Shown here piece after piece: positions 26,781 through 35,610 of a DNA stretch of 64,000 nt; the stretch's first letter is position 1, and the number at the start of each line of letters is the position of its first letter. The notes beneath the pieces were generated by a model. It made no database searches, was not told the DNA's origin, and saw only the letters and a program-made list of their open reading frames with translations. The translations under genes and the position numbers were made by a program. The stretch is taken from assembly GCF_003858535.1 (NCBI RefSeq), contig NZ_RQTJ01000002.1, positions 124,001 through 188,000 of the forward strand, written 5' to 3'. This stretch comes from Paenimyroides viscosum. Lineage in GTDB: Bacteria; Bacteroidota; Bacteroidia; Flavobacteriales; Flavobacteriaceae.

Positions 26781-26811
26781 AAAGTCGAGTTTTTTAAGCT
26801 CGACTTTTTTA
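26781..26811 (+). terminator. terminator after accC
   Basis: Stem AAAGTCGAG (26781-26789) with CTCGACTTT (26799-26807), then T run. Confidence 0.85.
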
Positions 26812-26977
26812 TTGATGTTATAGAAAATCAAATCATTAATAAAGTTTTATGGTAGATATTTAGGATATCTAAAAGAATTGCTGGACTAATTTGAAGATTA
26901 AACATCAGCAGTAAAATCCTTACTAATTCTTTTTATTCAAAGAAATGTAATTTTTTATAAAATTAAACTGCAAAAAC

Positions 26978-27007
26978 TTTGAAAACAGAATAAAAAGTTT
27001 ATCTTTG
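26978..27007 (+). promoter_or_regulatory. promoter of the cold-shock gene
   Basis: TTTG at 26978-26981, 18-base spacer, TATCTTTG at 27000-27007. The leader to the ATG at 27039 is about 25 bases, too short for an E. coli cspA-type thermosensor. The 170 bases upstream (26812-26977) contain one short inverted repeat (TAGATAT/ATATCTA at 26853-26871) and nothing else I recognise. Confidence 0.82.
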
Positions 27008-27038
27008 ACCATTATTAATTTATTTTATTATTATTACA

Positions 27039-27233
27039 ATGAGAACAGGTACAGTAAAGTTCTTCAATGAATCAAAAGGATTTGGATTTATTACAGACGA
27101 AACAACAGGTCAAGACATTTTTGTTCACATCTCTGGACTTAAGTCAAGAGAATTAAAAGATGGAGATGTAGTTAACTACGTTGAATCTGATGGAAAAAAA
27201 GGGAAAATCGCAACTGACGTTGTTGTTTTATAA
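27039..27233 (+). CDS. cold-shock domain protein (CspA family)
   Basis: 64-residue OB-fold nucleic-acid-binding protein with RNP1 (KGFGFIT) and RNP2 (DIFVHIS) intact. It probably acts as an RNA chaperone. It is monocistronic, with a consensus promoter and strong terminator; whether it is cold-induced or constitutive cannot be told. Confidence 0.95.
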   Translation: MRTGTVKFFNESKGFGFITDETTGQDIFVHISGLKSRELKDGDVVNYVESDGKKGKIATDVVVL

Positions 27234-27271
27234 TATACGTTAGTTAACAACATATATTTAATTCCAAGTAA

Positions 27272-27300
27272 AAACACCTGCAAAGCGCAGGTGTTTTTTT
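27272..27300 (+). terminator. terminator of the cold-shock gene
   Basis: 10-bp stem AAACACCTGC (27272-27281) with GCAGGTGTTT (27287-27296), then T run. The 200 bases from here to the nuo promoter contain no gene or structure I can support. Confidence 0.9.
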
Positions 27301-27507
27301 GTTTATAAACTTTAATTTTTGCTATTAAACTTTTTTATATAAAGGGTGACCTATTCTTTAAAAACAATTATTGTTTACCAATAAACCATTTTAATTAAAA
27401 TTTAGATTCAAGCAGAATTTTTATTTAAAATGATTATAAATTACACCGAACTACTAAAATCGCTCACAATTCAAAACATTTAGGTTTTTTATACGCACTT
27501 AAAAAAT

Positions 27508-27515
27508 TATATTTG
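27508..27515 (+). promoter_or_regulatory. -7 element (TATATTTG) of the nuo operon
   Basis: Consensus TAnnTTTG 29 bases before the nuoA ATG. It implies transcription from about 27521, which excludes the TTG at 27520 as the nuoA start. No clear -33 TTTG at normal spacing. Confidence 0.6.
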
Positions 27516-27543
27516 AGATTTGAAAATTAATGCAACAAATAAC

Positions 27544-27909
27544 ATGCAATCAAATCAATTAGATTTAATTCCAATCCTTATGCAGCTTGGTCTGGCAGCG
27601 GGTTTTGTTCTTGTAACCATTATCGTTTCCGGATTTTTAGGACCTAAAAAAGCATCGAAAAATAAAGATGTAAACTTTGAATGTGGTATCGAATCGTTCG
27701 GTAATGCTCGCGTTCCTTTTAACGTTCGCTACTTTTTAGTGGCTATTCTTTTTGTTTTGTTCGATGTAGAAGTTATTTTCATGTATCCGTGGGCAGTAAA
27801 CTTCATGGAACTAGGCTGGGAAGGCTTATACAAAATGGGCATTTTCATGTTCCTATTAATTATAGGATTATTGTACGAGTTCAAGAAAAAAGGATTAGAG
27901 TTTGAATAA
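27544..27909 (+). CDS. nuoA: NADH-quinone oxidoreductase subunit A
   Basis: Membrane subunit of respiratory complex I, 121 residues with three transmembrane helices. The family segment [46 protein letters not shown] is present; its loop cysteine and acidic residues lie at the quinone-channel entrance. I chose the ATG at 27544 because an upstream TTG (27520) lies at the probable transcription start. First gene of the nuoA-N operon. Confidence 0.95.
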   Translation: MQSNQLDLIPILMQLGLAAGFVLVTIIVSGFLGPKKASKNKDVNFECGIESFGNARVPFNVRYFLVAILFVLFDVEVIFMYPWAVNFMELGWEGLYKMGIFMFLLIIGLLYEFKKKGLEFE

Positions 27910-27923
27910 ATGCAGAATTAATT

Positions 27924-28475
27924 ATGAGTAATCCATCAAACATAAAACAAGTTGCTCCGCCCGAAGGTTTTTCTGGCGAAGGTTTTTTTGCAACAAAATT
28001 AAGTGAAGTTGTAGGTTTGGCACGTGCCAATTCTATGTGGCCTTTGCCTTTTGCTACTTCTTGCTGCGGTATTGAATACATGGCAACCATGGCAGCTACT
28101 TACGATATTGGTCGATTTGGATCAGAACGTATGAGTTTCTCGCCACGCCAAGCAGATATGCTTTTGGTAATGGGAACCATCTCCAAAAAAATGGCTCCAA
28201 TTTTACGTCAGGTGTACGAACAAATGGCAGAACCTAAATGGGTTATTGCTGTTGGGGCGTGTGCAAGCACAGGTGGTGTTTTTGACACCTATTCGGTTCT
28301 TCAAGGAATTGATAAAGTAATTCCGGTTGATGTATATGTACCGGGATGCCCACCAAGACCTGAACAAATTTTAGACGGAATCATTGAACTGCAAAACATC
28401 GTTAAAAACGAATCGGTTCGCCGTAGAAGCAGCGATGAATATAAAGATTTATTAAACTCATACAACATCAAATAA
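27924..28475 (+). CDS. nuoB: NADH-quinone oxidoreductase subunit B
   Basis: Peripheral-arm subunit that carries the terminal [4Fe-4S] cluster N2, electron donor to quinone. The 183 residues include the adjacent cysteine pair TSCCGIEY and the further ligands in VGACASTGG and VPGCPPRPE. It starts 14 bases after nuoA and ends one base before nuoC. Confidence 0.97.
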   Translation: MSNPSNIKQVAPPEGFSGEGFFATKLSEVVGLARANSMWPLPFATSCCGIEYMATMAATYDIGRFGSERMSFSPRQADMLLVMGTISKKMAPILRQVYEQMAEPKWVIAVGACASTGGVFDTYSVLQGIDKVIPVDVYVPGCPPRPEQILDGIIELQNIVKNESVRRRSSDEYKDLLNSYNIK

Positions 28476-28476
28476 C

Positions 28477-28998
28477 ATGAGCTTAACAAACGAAATCATT
28501 CAGCAAACATTAAGTCAGAAGTTTACACCAAAGGTGGAAAACTTTCATATCCTACACGATATGTTGGCATTTGAAGTTAAGAAAGACGCATCATTTGAGG
28601 TGATTAAATTCTTAAAAGAAGATCCTTCAATGAACTTCAATTTTTTAACTGATGTTTGCGGGGTTCATTACCCTGATTACGAAACAGATCGCCAGTTTTG
28701 TGTAGTATATCACTTACACAATTGGTTTGATAATGTAAGAATTCGAGTTAAGGTATTCTTACCGGCATCGAATCCTGAAGTGGAAAGTATTGTTCCACTA
28801 TATGCCGGAGCAAACTGGCAAGAACGCGAAACCTATGATTTTTACGGAATTACTTTTAAAAACCATCCGCAGTTAAAACGTATTTTAAATATGGATGAAA
28901 TGGAATCGTTTCCGTTGAGAAAAGAATTTCCTTTAGAAGATCAAGGCAGAACCGATAAAGACGACCGTTTCTTTGGTAGAACAGGTCCTAATTGTTAA
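28477..28998 (+). CDS. nuoC: NADH-quinone oxidoreductase subunit C
   Basis: 30-kDa peripheral-arm subunit, 173 residues, separate from nuoD (fused in E. coli). The family signature ERETYDFYGITFKNHPQLKRILNMDEMESFPLRKEFPLE is near the C-terminus. Tight spacing to nuoB (1 base) and nuoD (10 bases). Confidence 0.96.
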   Translation: MSLTNEIIQQTLSQKFTPKVENFHILHDMLAFEVKKDASFEVIKFLKEDPSMNFNFLTDVCGVHYPDYETDRQFCVVYHLHNWFDNVRIRVKVFLPASNPEVESIVPLYAGANWQERETYDFYGITFKNHPQLKRILNMDEMESFPLRKEFPLEDQGRTDKDDRFFGRTGPNC

Positions 28999-29008
28999 AA
29001 AGAATACT

Positions 29009-30247
29009 ATGTCAGATTTATTATTAGTGCCCGAAAAACGATTTGAAAAACAAATCAAGGCAACAAAAGAAAAAGATGGTGTAGAATTATCTATATTAAA
29101 TCTAGGTCCCACACACCCTGCAACCCACGGTATTTTCCAAAACATTTTATTAATGGACGGAGAAAAAATTATCGATGGCGAAGGTACTGTTGGATACATT
29201 CACCGTGCATTTGAAAAAATTGCCGAAAACCGACCTTTTTATCAAATCAACGTATTAACCGATCGTTTAAACTATTGCTCCTCTCCTATCAATAATACAG
29301 GTTGGTGGATGACGGTTGAAAAAATGCTGGGTATCGAAATTCCAAAACGCGTACAATACATGCGTGTAATTATTATGGAATTAGCTCGTATTGCCGATCA
29401 TATTATTTGTAGTTCGGTTATGGGTGTTGATACCGGTGCTTTAACTGGTTTCTTATACGTGATGCAATACCGTGAGAAAATTTACGAAATCTACGAAGAA
29501 ATTTGTGGAGCTCGTTTAACGACAAACATGGGAAGAATTGGTGGTTTTGAACGTGAATGGAGCGAAGCTGCTTGGAGAAAAATCGATGAATTTTTAGCAG
29601 AATTCCCTGCCGTTTGGACAGAGTTTGAAAACATGCTTTCAAGAAACAGAATCTTTATGGATCGTACCATTGGCGCTGGAGCGATTGATGCTGAACTGGC
29701 AATGAGCTACGGATTTACAGGTCCTAACTTACGTGCTGCTGGTGTTGATTACGATATTCGCGTAGCAAGTCCGTATTGTTCGTATGAAGATTTTGAGTTC
29801 GATATTCCTGTTGGTCAAAACGGTGATTGTTACGATCGTTTTTGTGTTCGTAATGCAGAAGTTTGGGAAAGTATGAAAATTATTCGTCAGGCATTAGAAA
29901 AAATGCCGGCCGAAGGTGGTTATCATGCCGATGTTCCCGAATATTATCTTCCTCCAAAAGAAGAAGTTTACAACAATATGGAAGCATTAATTTACCACTT
30001 TAAAATTGTTATGGGTGAAATTCCTGTTCCAAATACCGAAGTGTATCATTCTGTTGAAGGCGGTAACGGTGAATTAGGTTTCTACTTAATCACCAACGGT
30101 AGCCGCGTGCCTTATCGTTTACATTTCCGCAGACCATGTTTTATTTATTACCAAGCATTTAACGAAATTGTAAAAGGCCGCAGTTTATCTGATGCCATTA
30201 TTACCTTATCGAGTATGAACGTTATTGCAGGAGAATTAGATTGCTAA
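29009..30247 (+). CDS. nuoD: NADH-quinone oxidoreductase subunit D
   Basis: 49-kDa quinone-site subunit, 412 residues. GPTHPATHGIF at about residues 36-46 holds the quinone-binding His, and the C-terminus carries the conserved RPCFIYYQAFNEIVKGRSLSDAI and ends in GELDC, derived from the [NiFe]-hydrogenase large subunit. The frame opens at 28973 inside nuoC, but the ATG at 29009, 10 bases after the nuoC stop, gives the normal N-terminus. Confidence 0.96.
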   Translation: MSDLLLVPEKRFEKQIKATKEKDGVELSILNLGPTHPATHGIFQNILLMDGEKIIDGEGTVGYIHRAFEKIAENRPFYQINVLTDRLNYCSSPINNTGWWMTVEKMLGIEIPKRVQYMRVIIMELARIADHIICSSVMGVDTGALTGFLYVMQYREKIYEIYEEICGARLTTNMGRIGGFEREWSEAAWRKIDEFLAEFPAVWTEFENMLSRNRIFMDRTIGAGAIDAELAMSYGFTGPNLRAAGVDYDIRVASPYCSYEDFEFDIPVGQNGDCYDRFCVRNAEVWESMKIIRQALEKMPAEGGYHADVPEYYLPPKEEVYNNMEALIYHFKIVMGEIPVPNTEVYHSVEGGNGELGFYLITNGSRVPYRLHFRRPCFIYYQAFNEIVKGRSLSDAIITLSSMNVIAGELDC

Positions 30248-30250
30248 CTT

Positions 30251-30790
30251 ATGGAAACAGTACAAAAAAAAATATATCATCAAGAGATTAACATGACACC
30301 TGCCTTAATAGCTCGTGTACAAGAGTTGATCAGTCATTATCCAGAAGGAAAACAAAAATCGGCACTTTTACCTGTTTTGCACGAGTTACAAGATGCGCAC
30401 GACAATTGGTTGAGTGTTGAATTACAAAATAAAGCAGCCGAATTACTAAACATAACTCCAATTGAGGTTTACGAAGTGGTTACATTTTATACCATGTTCA
30501 ACCAAAAACCTGTTGGAAAGTATATGTTAGAATTCTGCGTAACCTCTTGTTGTGCCATTAATAAAGCCGAAGATGTAATGGATTACACTTGCGAAAAATT
30601 AGGAGTAAAACCAGGTCAGGTTACAGCAGACGGATTATTTTCTGTAGTTGGTGTACAATGTTTAGGTGCTTGCGGATACGCGCCCATGTTACAATTAGGC
30701 GATTTTTATCACGAGCATTTAACAACAGCAAAAATAGATCAATTAATCAACGATTGTAAAGAAGGAAAAATAACCTTACACGATAAATAG
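30251..30790 (+). CDS. nuoE: NADH-quinone oxidoreductase subunit E
   Basis: Thioredoxin-like [2Fe-2S] subunit (cluster N1a) of the NADH dehydrogenase module, 179 residues. Ligands follow the C-x4-C and C-x3-C pattern: FCVTSCC and QCLGACG. It starts 3 bases after nuoD. Extra Cys residues near the first pair (SCC) are seen but the spacing of the canonical ligands is kept. Confidence 0.95.
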   Translation: METVQKKIYHQEINMTPALIARVQELISHYPEGKQKSALLPVLHELQDAHDNWLSVELQNKAAELLNITPIEVYEVVTFYTMFNQKPVGKYMLEFCVTSCCAINKAEDVMDYTCEKLGVKPGQVTADGLFSVVGVQCLGACGYAPMLQLGDFYHEHLTTAKIDQLINDCKEGKITLHDK

Positions 30791-30794
30791 TACC

Positions 30795-32159
30795 ATGGGA
30801 CAAAAAATATTATTTGAAAAAATCCATATTCCGGGTATCAAAACATACGATGTTTATCGCGAAAATGGTGGTTATGCTTCCGTAGAAAAAGCCTTAAAAA
30901 TGGATCCGGATGCCATTACCGAAGAAGTAAAATCTTCGGGTTTACGTGGTCGTGGTGGTGCTGGTTTCCCAGTAGGTTTAAAATGGAGCTTTATCGATAA
31001 AAAATCAGGAAATCCACGTCATTTGGTATGTAATGCCGATGAATCAGAACCTGGTACGTTTAAAGACCGTTATTTAATGGAATACATTCCGCACTTATTA
31101 ATTGAAGGTATGATTGCGTCATCTTTCGCTTTAGGTGCCAATTTATCATACATCTACATCCGTGGTGAGTACATGTGGGTTTTCAAAACCTTAGAACGCG
31201 CCATTAAAGAAGCCTACGCTGCCGGATGGTTAGGTAAAAACATCAAAGGTTCGGGCTACGATTTAGATCTTCACGTTCATTGTGGTGGTGGTGCGTATAT
31301 CTGTGGTGAAGAAACCGCTTTGATTGAATCTTTAGAAGGTAAACGTGGAAATCCGCGTATCAAACCGCCTTTCCCTGCTGTTAAAGGTTTGTGGCAAAAC
31401 CCTACTGTTGTAAATAATGTAGAATCTATTGCATCTATTCCTTGGATCATTATGAATTCGGGCGAAGATTATTCTAAAATTGGTTTGGGACGATCTACCG
31501 GTACCAAATTATTCTCGGTTTCAGGACACGTGAAAAAACCGGGAGTTTATGAAATTGAAATGGGAATGACCGTTGATGAATTCATGAATTCTGATGAATA
31601 TTGTGGCGGTATGATTGATGATCGTCCGTTAAAAGGATTGATTCCTGGAGGTTCATCAGTGCCAATCTTACCTAATCATTTAATCTTTAAAACAGCAAAC
31701 GGTGAAGATCGTTTAATGACGTACGAATCGTTATCAGACGGCGGTTTTGCTACAGGATCATCATTAGGTTCAGGTGGATTTATCGTATACAACGACACCG
31801 CTTGTATCGTTCGAAATACTTGGAATTTCTCAAGATTTTATGCACATGAAAGTTGTGGACAATGTTCGCCTTGTAGAGAAGGAACAGGATGGATGGAAAA
31901 AATCTTGTGGAGAATAGAAAACGGTCAAGGTACCGAAGAAGATATCGACTTATTATGGAGCATTCAAGCAAAAATCGAAGGAAATACCATTTGTCCGTTA
32001 GGTGATGCTGCTGCTTGGCCAGTTGCCGCCGCAATTCGTCACTTTAGAGATGAGTTTGAGTACCACGTTCGTTTCCCAGAAAAAATTAAAAACAGAGATC
32101 ATTTTGTAAATGAACCTTTCGAGAAAGTGAAACATTTACTAACAAATGCTACCGTTTAA
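30795..32159 (+). CDS. nuoF: NADH-quinone oxidoreductase subunit F
   Basis: 51-kDa subunit that binds NADH, FMN and the [4Fe-4S] cluster N3, 454 residues. Glycine-rich FMN/NADH loop GLRGRGGAGFPVGLKW near residue 50; ESLEGKRGNPRIKPPFPA; cluster ligands in ESCGQCSPCREG and a distal TICPLGDAAAWP. Complete and normal in length. Confidence 0.97.
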   Translation: MGQKILFEKIHIPGIKTYDVYRENGGYASVEKALKMDPDAITEEVKSSGLRGRGGAGFPVGLKWSFIDKKSGNPRHLVCNADESEPGTFKDRYLMEYIPHLLIEGMIASSFALGANLSYIYIRGEYMWVFKTLERAIKEAYAAGWLGKNIKGSGYDLDLHVHCGGGAYICGEETALIESLEGKRGNPRIKPPFPAVKGLWQNPTVVNNVESIASIPWIIMNSGEDYSKIGLGRSTGTKLFSVSGHVKKPGVYEIEMGMTVDEFMNSDEYCGGMIDDRPLKGLIPGGSSVPILPNHLIFKTANGEDRLMTYESLSDGGFATGSSLGSGGFIVYNDTACIVRNTWNFSRFYAHESCGQCSPCREGTGWMEKILWRIENGQGTEEDIDLLWSIQAKIEGNTICPLGDAAAWPVAAAIRHFRDEFEYHVRFPEKIKNRDHFVNEPFEKVKHLLTNATV

Positions 32160-32169
32160 AATATAGATT

Positions 32170-33192
32170 ATGAAAGTTACTATAGACGGATTTGAATTAG
32201 AAGTAGAACCAGGAACAACTGTACTACAGGCTGCACGTATGTTGGGTAGCGATGTGGCGCCACCTGCAATGTGCTACTATTCTAAACTAAAAGATACAGG
32301 AGGAAATTGCCGTGCTTGTTTGGTAGAAATATCAAAAGGTAGCGAAGCTGATCCTCGCCCAATGCCTAAAATGATGCCTTCTTGTAAAACAGGTGTTATG
32401 GACGGCATGGAAGTAAAAGTTAAAACTTCGGATCGAGCAATGGATGCTCGTAAAGCAGTTACTGAATTTTTATTAATCAACCACCCGTTAGATTGCCCAG
32501 TTTGTGACCAGGCGGGTGAATGTGATTTACAAAATCTTTCGTTTAAACACGGATTGGAAAAAACGCGTTTTAAAGAAGAGAAAAGAACGTTTGAACCGGA
32601 AAATATCGGTGATAAAATTCAATTGCACATGAACCGTTGCATTTTGTGTTATCGTTGTGTACATACGGCAGAACAGGTTTGTGGCAGCAGAAATCACGGG
32701 GTTATGAATCGTGGCGATCACGCGCAAATTTCGACCTATGTTGCTGCGTCTATCGATCACGAAATGTCAGGAAATATGATTGATGTTTGTCCGGTTGGAG
32801 CCTTGACCGATAAAACCTTCCGTTTCAAGTCACGTGTTTGGTTTAATAAACCATTCAATGCACATAGAAACTGTGATAAATGTTGTGGAAAAACGACCGT
32901 TTGGATGTTTGGAAACGAAATTCAACGTGTTACGGCTCGTAAAGATGAGTTCCATGAAGTAGAAGAATTCATTTGTAATTCTTGTCGTTTCGATCATAAA
33001 GAAGTTTCTGATTGGGTTATTGAAGGACCAAGAAAATTCGAAAAATTCTCGGTTATCAATCAAAACAACTATACCCGTAAAATGGATAAAGTTGTTATAG
33101 ATACAGAGAAACATATTTTGGAAGGTCGAGATCAAGATCGCAAAAAAATAAGTATGACAGAAGTTCCATATAAAACCGATAAAAACAGTTAA
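32170..33192 (+). CDS. nuoG: NADH-quinone oxidoreductase subunit G, short form
   Basis: Iron-sulfur subunit of the NADH module, only 340 residues against about 800-900 in E. coli. The [2Fe-2S] ferredoxin domain (cysteines in PPAMCYYSKL, GGNCRACLVE, PSCKTG), the H-x3-C-x2-C-x5-C segment (HPLDCPVCDQAGECDLQ), one [4Fe-4S] motif (CILCYRCVHTAEQVCG, with CPVGAL) and the Fe4S4 start of the molybdopterin-type domain (CDKCCGKTTVW) are kept. Everything beyond is missing: the large molybdopterin-oxidoreductase-like domain is absent. The downstream gene begins 2 bases later, so this is not a frameshift. The short form is usual in flavobacteria as I remember them. Confidence 0.92.
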   Translation: MKVTIDGFELEVEPGTTVLQAARMLGSDVAPPAMCYYSKLKDTGGNCRACLVEISKGSEADPRPMPKMMPSCKTGVMDGMEVKVKTSDRAMDARKAVTEFLLINHPLDCPVCDQAGECDLQNLSFKHGLEKTRFKEEKRTFEPENIGDKIQLHMNRCILCYRCVHTAEQVCGSRNHGVMNRGDHAQISTYVAASIDHEMSGNMIDVCPVGALTDKTFRFKSRVWFNKPFNAHRNCDKCCGKTTVWMFGNEIQRVTARKDEFHEVEEFICNSCRFDHKEVSDWVIEGPRKFEKFSVINQNNYTRKMDKVVIDTEKHILEGRDQDRKKISMTEVPYKTDKNS

Positions 33193-33194
33193 TT

Positions 33195-34226
33195 ATGGAA
33201 GAAGCAATCATTATAGAAAAAAGCGTAATCATTGTAGCTGTTTTTGCAATTACCATGTTGTTTGCCATGTACTGTACCTTGGCTGAACGTAAAATTGCCG
33301 CGTGGATACAAGACCGTAGAGGTCCAAACCGTGCAGGACCAGGCGGAATGTTACAACCTTTAGCCGATGGTTTAAAATTGTTTGCTAAAGAAGAATTTAT
33401 GCCAAACACACCTAATACGTTTTTGTTCGTATTTGGTCCGTTTATTTCGATGACCATGGCGTTGATGACTTCAGCGGTTATTCCTTGGGGAGATACATTA
33501 GAAATTGGTGGCAGAAAAGTAGTTCTACAAGCTGCCGATATCAATGTAGCGATGCTGTATGTATTTGCAGTACTTTCTGTAAGTGTGTACGGAATTATGA
33601 TTGGTGGTTGGGCATCTAACAACAAATATTCGTTAATTAGTGCTATGCGTGTGGCATCTCAAATGATTTCTTATGAAATTGCTATGGGATTGTCTATCGT
33701 TGCTATTTTAATGATGCACAGCTCTATGAGTTTGCGCGAAATTGCAGCAGGTCAGCCAGAAATGCACTGGAATATTTTCTATCAACCATTAGGATTTTTC
33801 ATTTTCCTAATCTGTTCATTTGCAGAAACAAACAGAACTCCTTTTGATTTGGCAGAATGTGAGCAAGAGTTAATTGGGGGATATCATACCGAATATTCGT
33901 CTATGCGAATGGGATTCTTCTTATTCGCTGAATATGCAGCCATGTTCATCTCTTCTACCCTATTGGCAGTTCTTTATTTAGGAGCTTACAATTATCCAGG
34001 AATGACGTGGGCAGCCGAAAACTGGGGCGAAAACATTGCCAACATTATTGGTATTGCTGTATTGTTCATTAAAATCTGTTTCTTTATTTTCTTGTATATG
34101 TGGGTTCGCTGGACTATTCCACGTTTCCGTTACGATCAATTAATGAATTTAGGTTGGAAAACATTAATCCCTTTAGCTATTTTAAACATTGTAGTTACTG
34201 CGGTGGTGTTATTATTAAATCGATAA
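33195..34226 (+). CDS. nuoH: NADH-quinone oxidoreductase subunit H
   Basis: Membrane subunit at the junction of the two arms, forming much of the quinone chamber; 343 residues, about eight helices. ERKIAAWIQDRRGPNRAGPGGMLQPLADGLKLFAKEE and the FAETNRTPFDLAECEQELIGGYHTEYSSMRMGFF loop are the two family signatures. Starts 2 bases after nuoG. Confidence 0.97.
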   Translation: MEEAIIIEKSVIIVAVFAITMLFAMYCTLAERKIAAWIQDRRGPNRAGPGGMLQPLADGLKLFAKEEFMPNTPNTFLFVFGPFISMTMALMTSAVIPWGDTLEIGGRKVVLQAADINVAMLYVFAVLSVSVYGIMIGGWASNNKYSLISAMRVASQMISYEIAMGLSIVAILMMHSSMSLREIAAGQPEMHWNIFYQPLGFFIFLICSFAETNRTPFDLAECEQELIGGYHTEYSSMRMGFFLFAEYAAMFISSTLLAVLYLGAYNYPGMTWAAENWGENIANIIGIAVLFIKICFFIFLYMWVRWTIPRFRYDQLMNLGWKTLIPLAILNIVVTAVVLLLNR

Positions 34227-34238
34227 AAAATAGAAATT

Positions 34239-34778
34239 ATGTCTATTCAAAATACATCCTTATCAGGTAGAAAGAAGCAGGTTTCTAATAAAGAAATGAC
34301 TTTAGGCGAGCGTTTATACATTGGTGCAATTGCTGGCGGTATGGCTACTACTTTTAAACATTTATTTAAAAAGAAGGTTACCATTAGTTATCCTGAAGAA
34401 ACACGTCCGTTTAGTCCTGTTTATCGTGGTCAGCACATGCTAATGCGCGATGAAGAAGGTAGAGAACGTTGTACAGCTTGTGGTTTATGTGCCTTGTCGT
34501 GTCCTGCGGAAGCGATCACTATGAAAGCTGCCGAACGCAAGCCCGAAGAAAAGCATCTTTACAGAGAAGAAAAATATGCCGAAATCTACGAAATTAACAT
34601 GTTGCGCTGCATTTACTGTGGTTTGTGCGAAGAAGCTTGCCCTAAACAAGCCATCTATTTAACAACCTCTAAAAAAATAGTAAAAGCTGATACCAATCGC
34701 GAGCATTTTATTTTTGGAAAAGAACAATTGGTTATGCCTTTACAACAAGCTATTAACAACACCGTAAAATCAGAATAA
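34239..34778 (+). CDS. nuoI: NADH-quinone oxidoreductase subunit I
   Basis: Ferredoxin-like subunit with two [4Fe-4S] clusters (N6a, N6b), 179 residues. The motifs CTACGLCALSCP and CIYCGLCEEACP are complete. It relays electrons from the peripheral arm toward NuoB. Nothing unusual. Confidence 0.97.
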   Translation: MSIQNTSLSGRKKQVSNKEMTLGERLYIGAIAGGMATTFKHLFKKKVTISYPEETRPFSPVYRGQHMLMRDEEGRERCTACGLCALSCPAEAITMKAAERKPEEKHLYREEKYAEIYEINMLRCIYCGLCEEACPKQAIYLTTSKKIVKADTNREHFIFGKEQLVMPLQQAINNTVKSE

Positions 34779-34780
34779 AA

Positions 34781-35287
34781 ATGATAGAGATTTTATTTTA
34801 TATTCTTTCGGCAGTTACTTTAGGAAGCGCGTTTTTAACCATTCTTTCTAAAAACCCTATACACAGTGCTATTTGGTTAGTAGTATGTTTTTTCAGTATT
34901 GCAGGTCATTATGCGTTGTTAAACTCACAGTTTTTGGCAATGGTTCACATCATTGTATATTCTGGTGCCATTATGATTTTAATGCTGTTTACCATTATGT
35001 TAATGAATTTGAACATCAGCGATGAAATTGCAAAACCTGTGGTTACAAAAATAGTTGCAACGGTTTGTTTCTGTTTAATCGGATTTTTCTTGGTAAGTTC
35101 ATTAGCCCAAACAGCTCCGGCTTTAGAAAGCTATTCAACAACTGGCGTAGATTTTCAATCAATCCAAGTATTAGGAAAAGTGTTATTGAACGAATTTGTA
35201 GTACCTTTTGAAATGGCAGCCGTATTGTTATTAATGGCAATGATTGGAGCCGTATTAATTTCTAAAAAAGATAAAAAAACAGCATAG
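34781..35287 (+). CDS. nuoJ: NADH-quinone oxidoreductase subunit J
   Basis: Five-helix membrane subunit, 168 residues, with the family segment KNPIHSAIWLVVCFFSIAGHYALLNSQFLAMVHIIVYSGAIMILMLFTIMLMN containing the pi-bulge helix. Starts 2 bases after nuoI and ends one base before nuoK. Confidence 0.95.
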   Translation: MIEILFYILSAVTLGSAFLTILSKNPIHSAIWLVVCFFSIAGHYALLNSQFLAMVHIIVYSGAIMILMLFTIMLMNLNISDEIAKPVVTKIVATVCFCLIGFFLVSSLAQTAPALESYSTTGVDFQSIQVLGKVLLNEFVVPFEMAAVLLLMAMIGAVLISKKDKKTA

Positions 35288-35288
35288 T

Positions 35289-35609
35289 ATGGAACATGTT
35301 TTACAACAAATAGGCATAGACCAGTACATTTACTTAAGTATCATTCTTTTTAGTATTGGAGCCTTTGGTATTTTATATCGTCGTAACGCAATTGTTATGT
35401 TTATGTCGATCGAAATCATGCTAAATGCCGCCAACTTATTACTTGTTGCCTTTTCTAATTACCATGAAGATGCCAACGGACAAGTATTTGTATTTTTTAC
35501 AATGGCTGTGGCTGCTGCCGAAGTTGCTATTGGTTTAGCCATTTTAGTAGCTATTTACAGAAACATTGGATCAATTGATATTGATAAACTTAAAAATTTA
35601 AAAGGATAG
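35289..35609 (+). CDS. nuoK: NADH-quinone oxidoreductase subunit K
   Basis: Small three-helix proton-channel subunit, 106 residues. The two conserved membrane glutamates are present in FMSIEIMLNAANLL and AAAEVAIGLAILV. Starts one base after nuoJ. Confidence 0.96.
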   Translation: MEHVLQQIGIDQYIYLSIILFSIGAFGILYRRNAIVMFMSIEIMLNAANLLLVAFSNYHEDANGQVFVFFTMAVAAAEVAIGLAILVAIYRNIGSIDIDKLKNLKG

Positions 35610-35610
35610 C

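Noticed and set aside
26812..26977. Possible small RNA or thermosensor before the cold-shock gene
   Set aside because: Only one weak 7-bp inverted repeat is visible, and the consensus promoter lies downstream of it, so it is outside the transcript.
27520..27543. TTG start for nuoA
   Set aside because: It coincides with the expected transcription start after TATATTTG; ATG 27544 gives the normal length.
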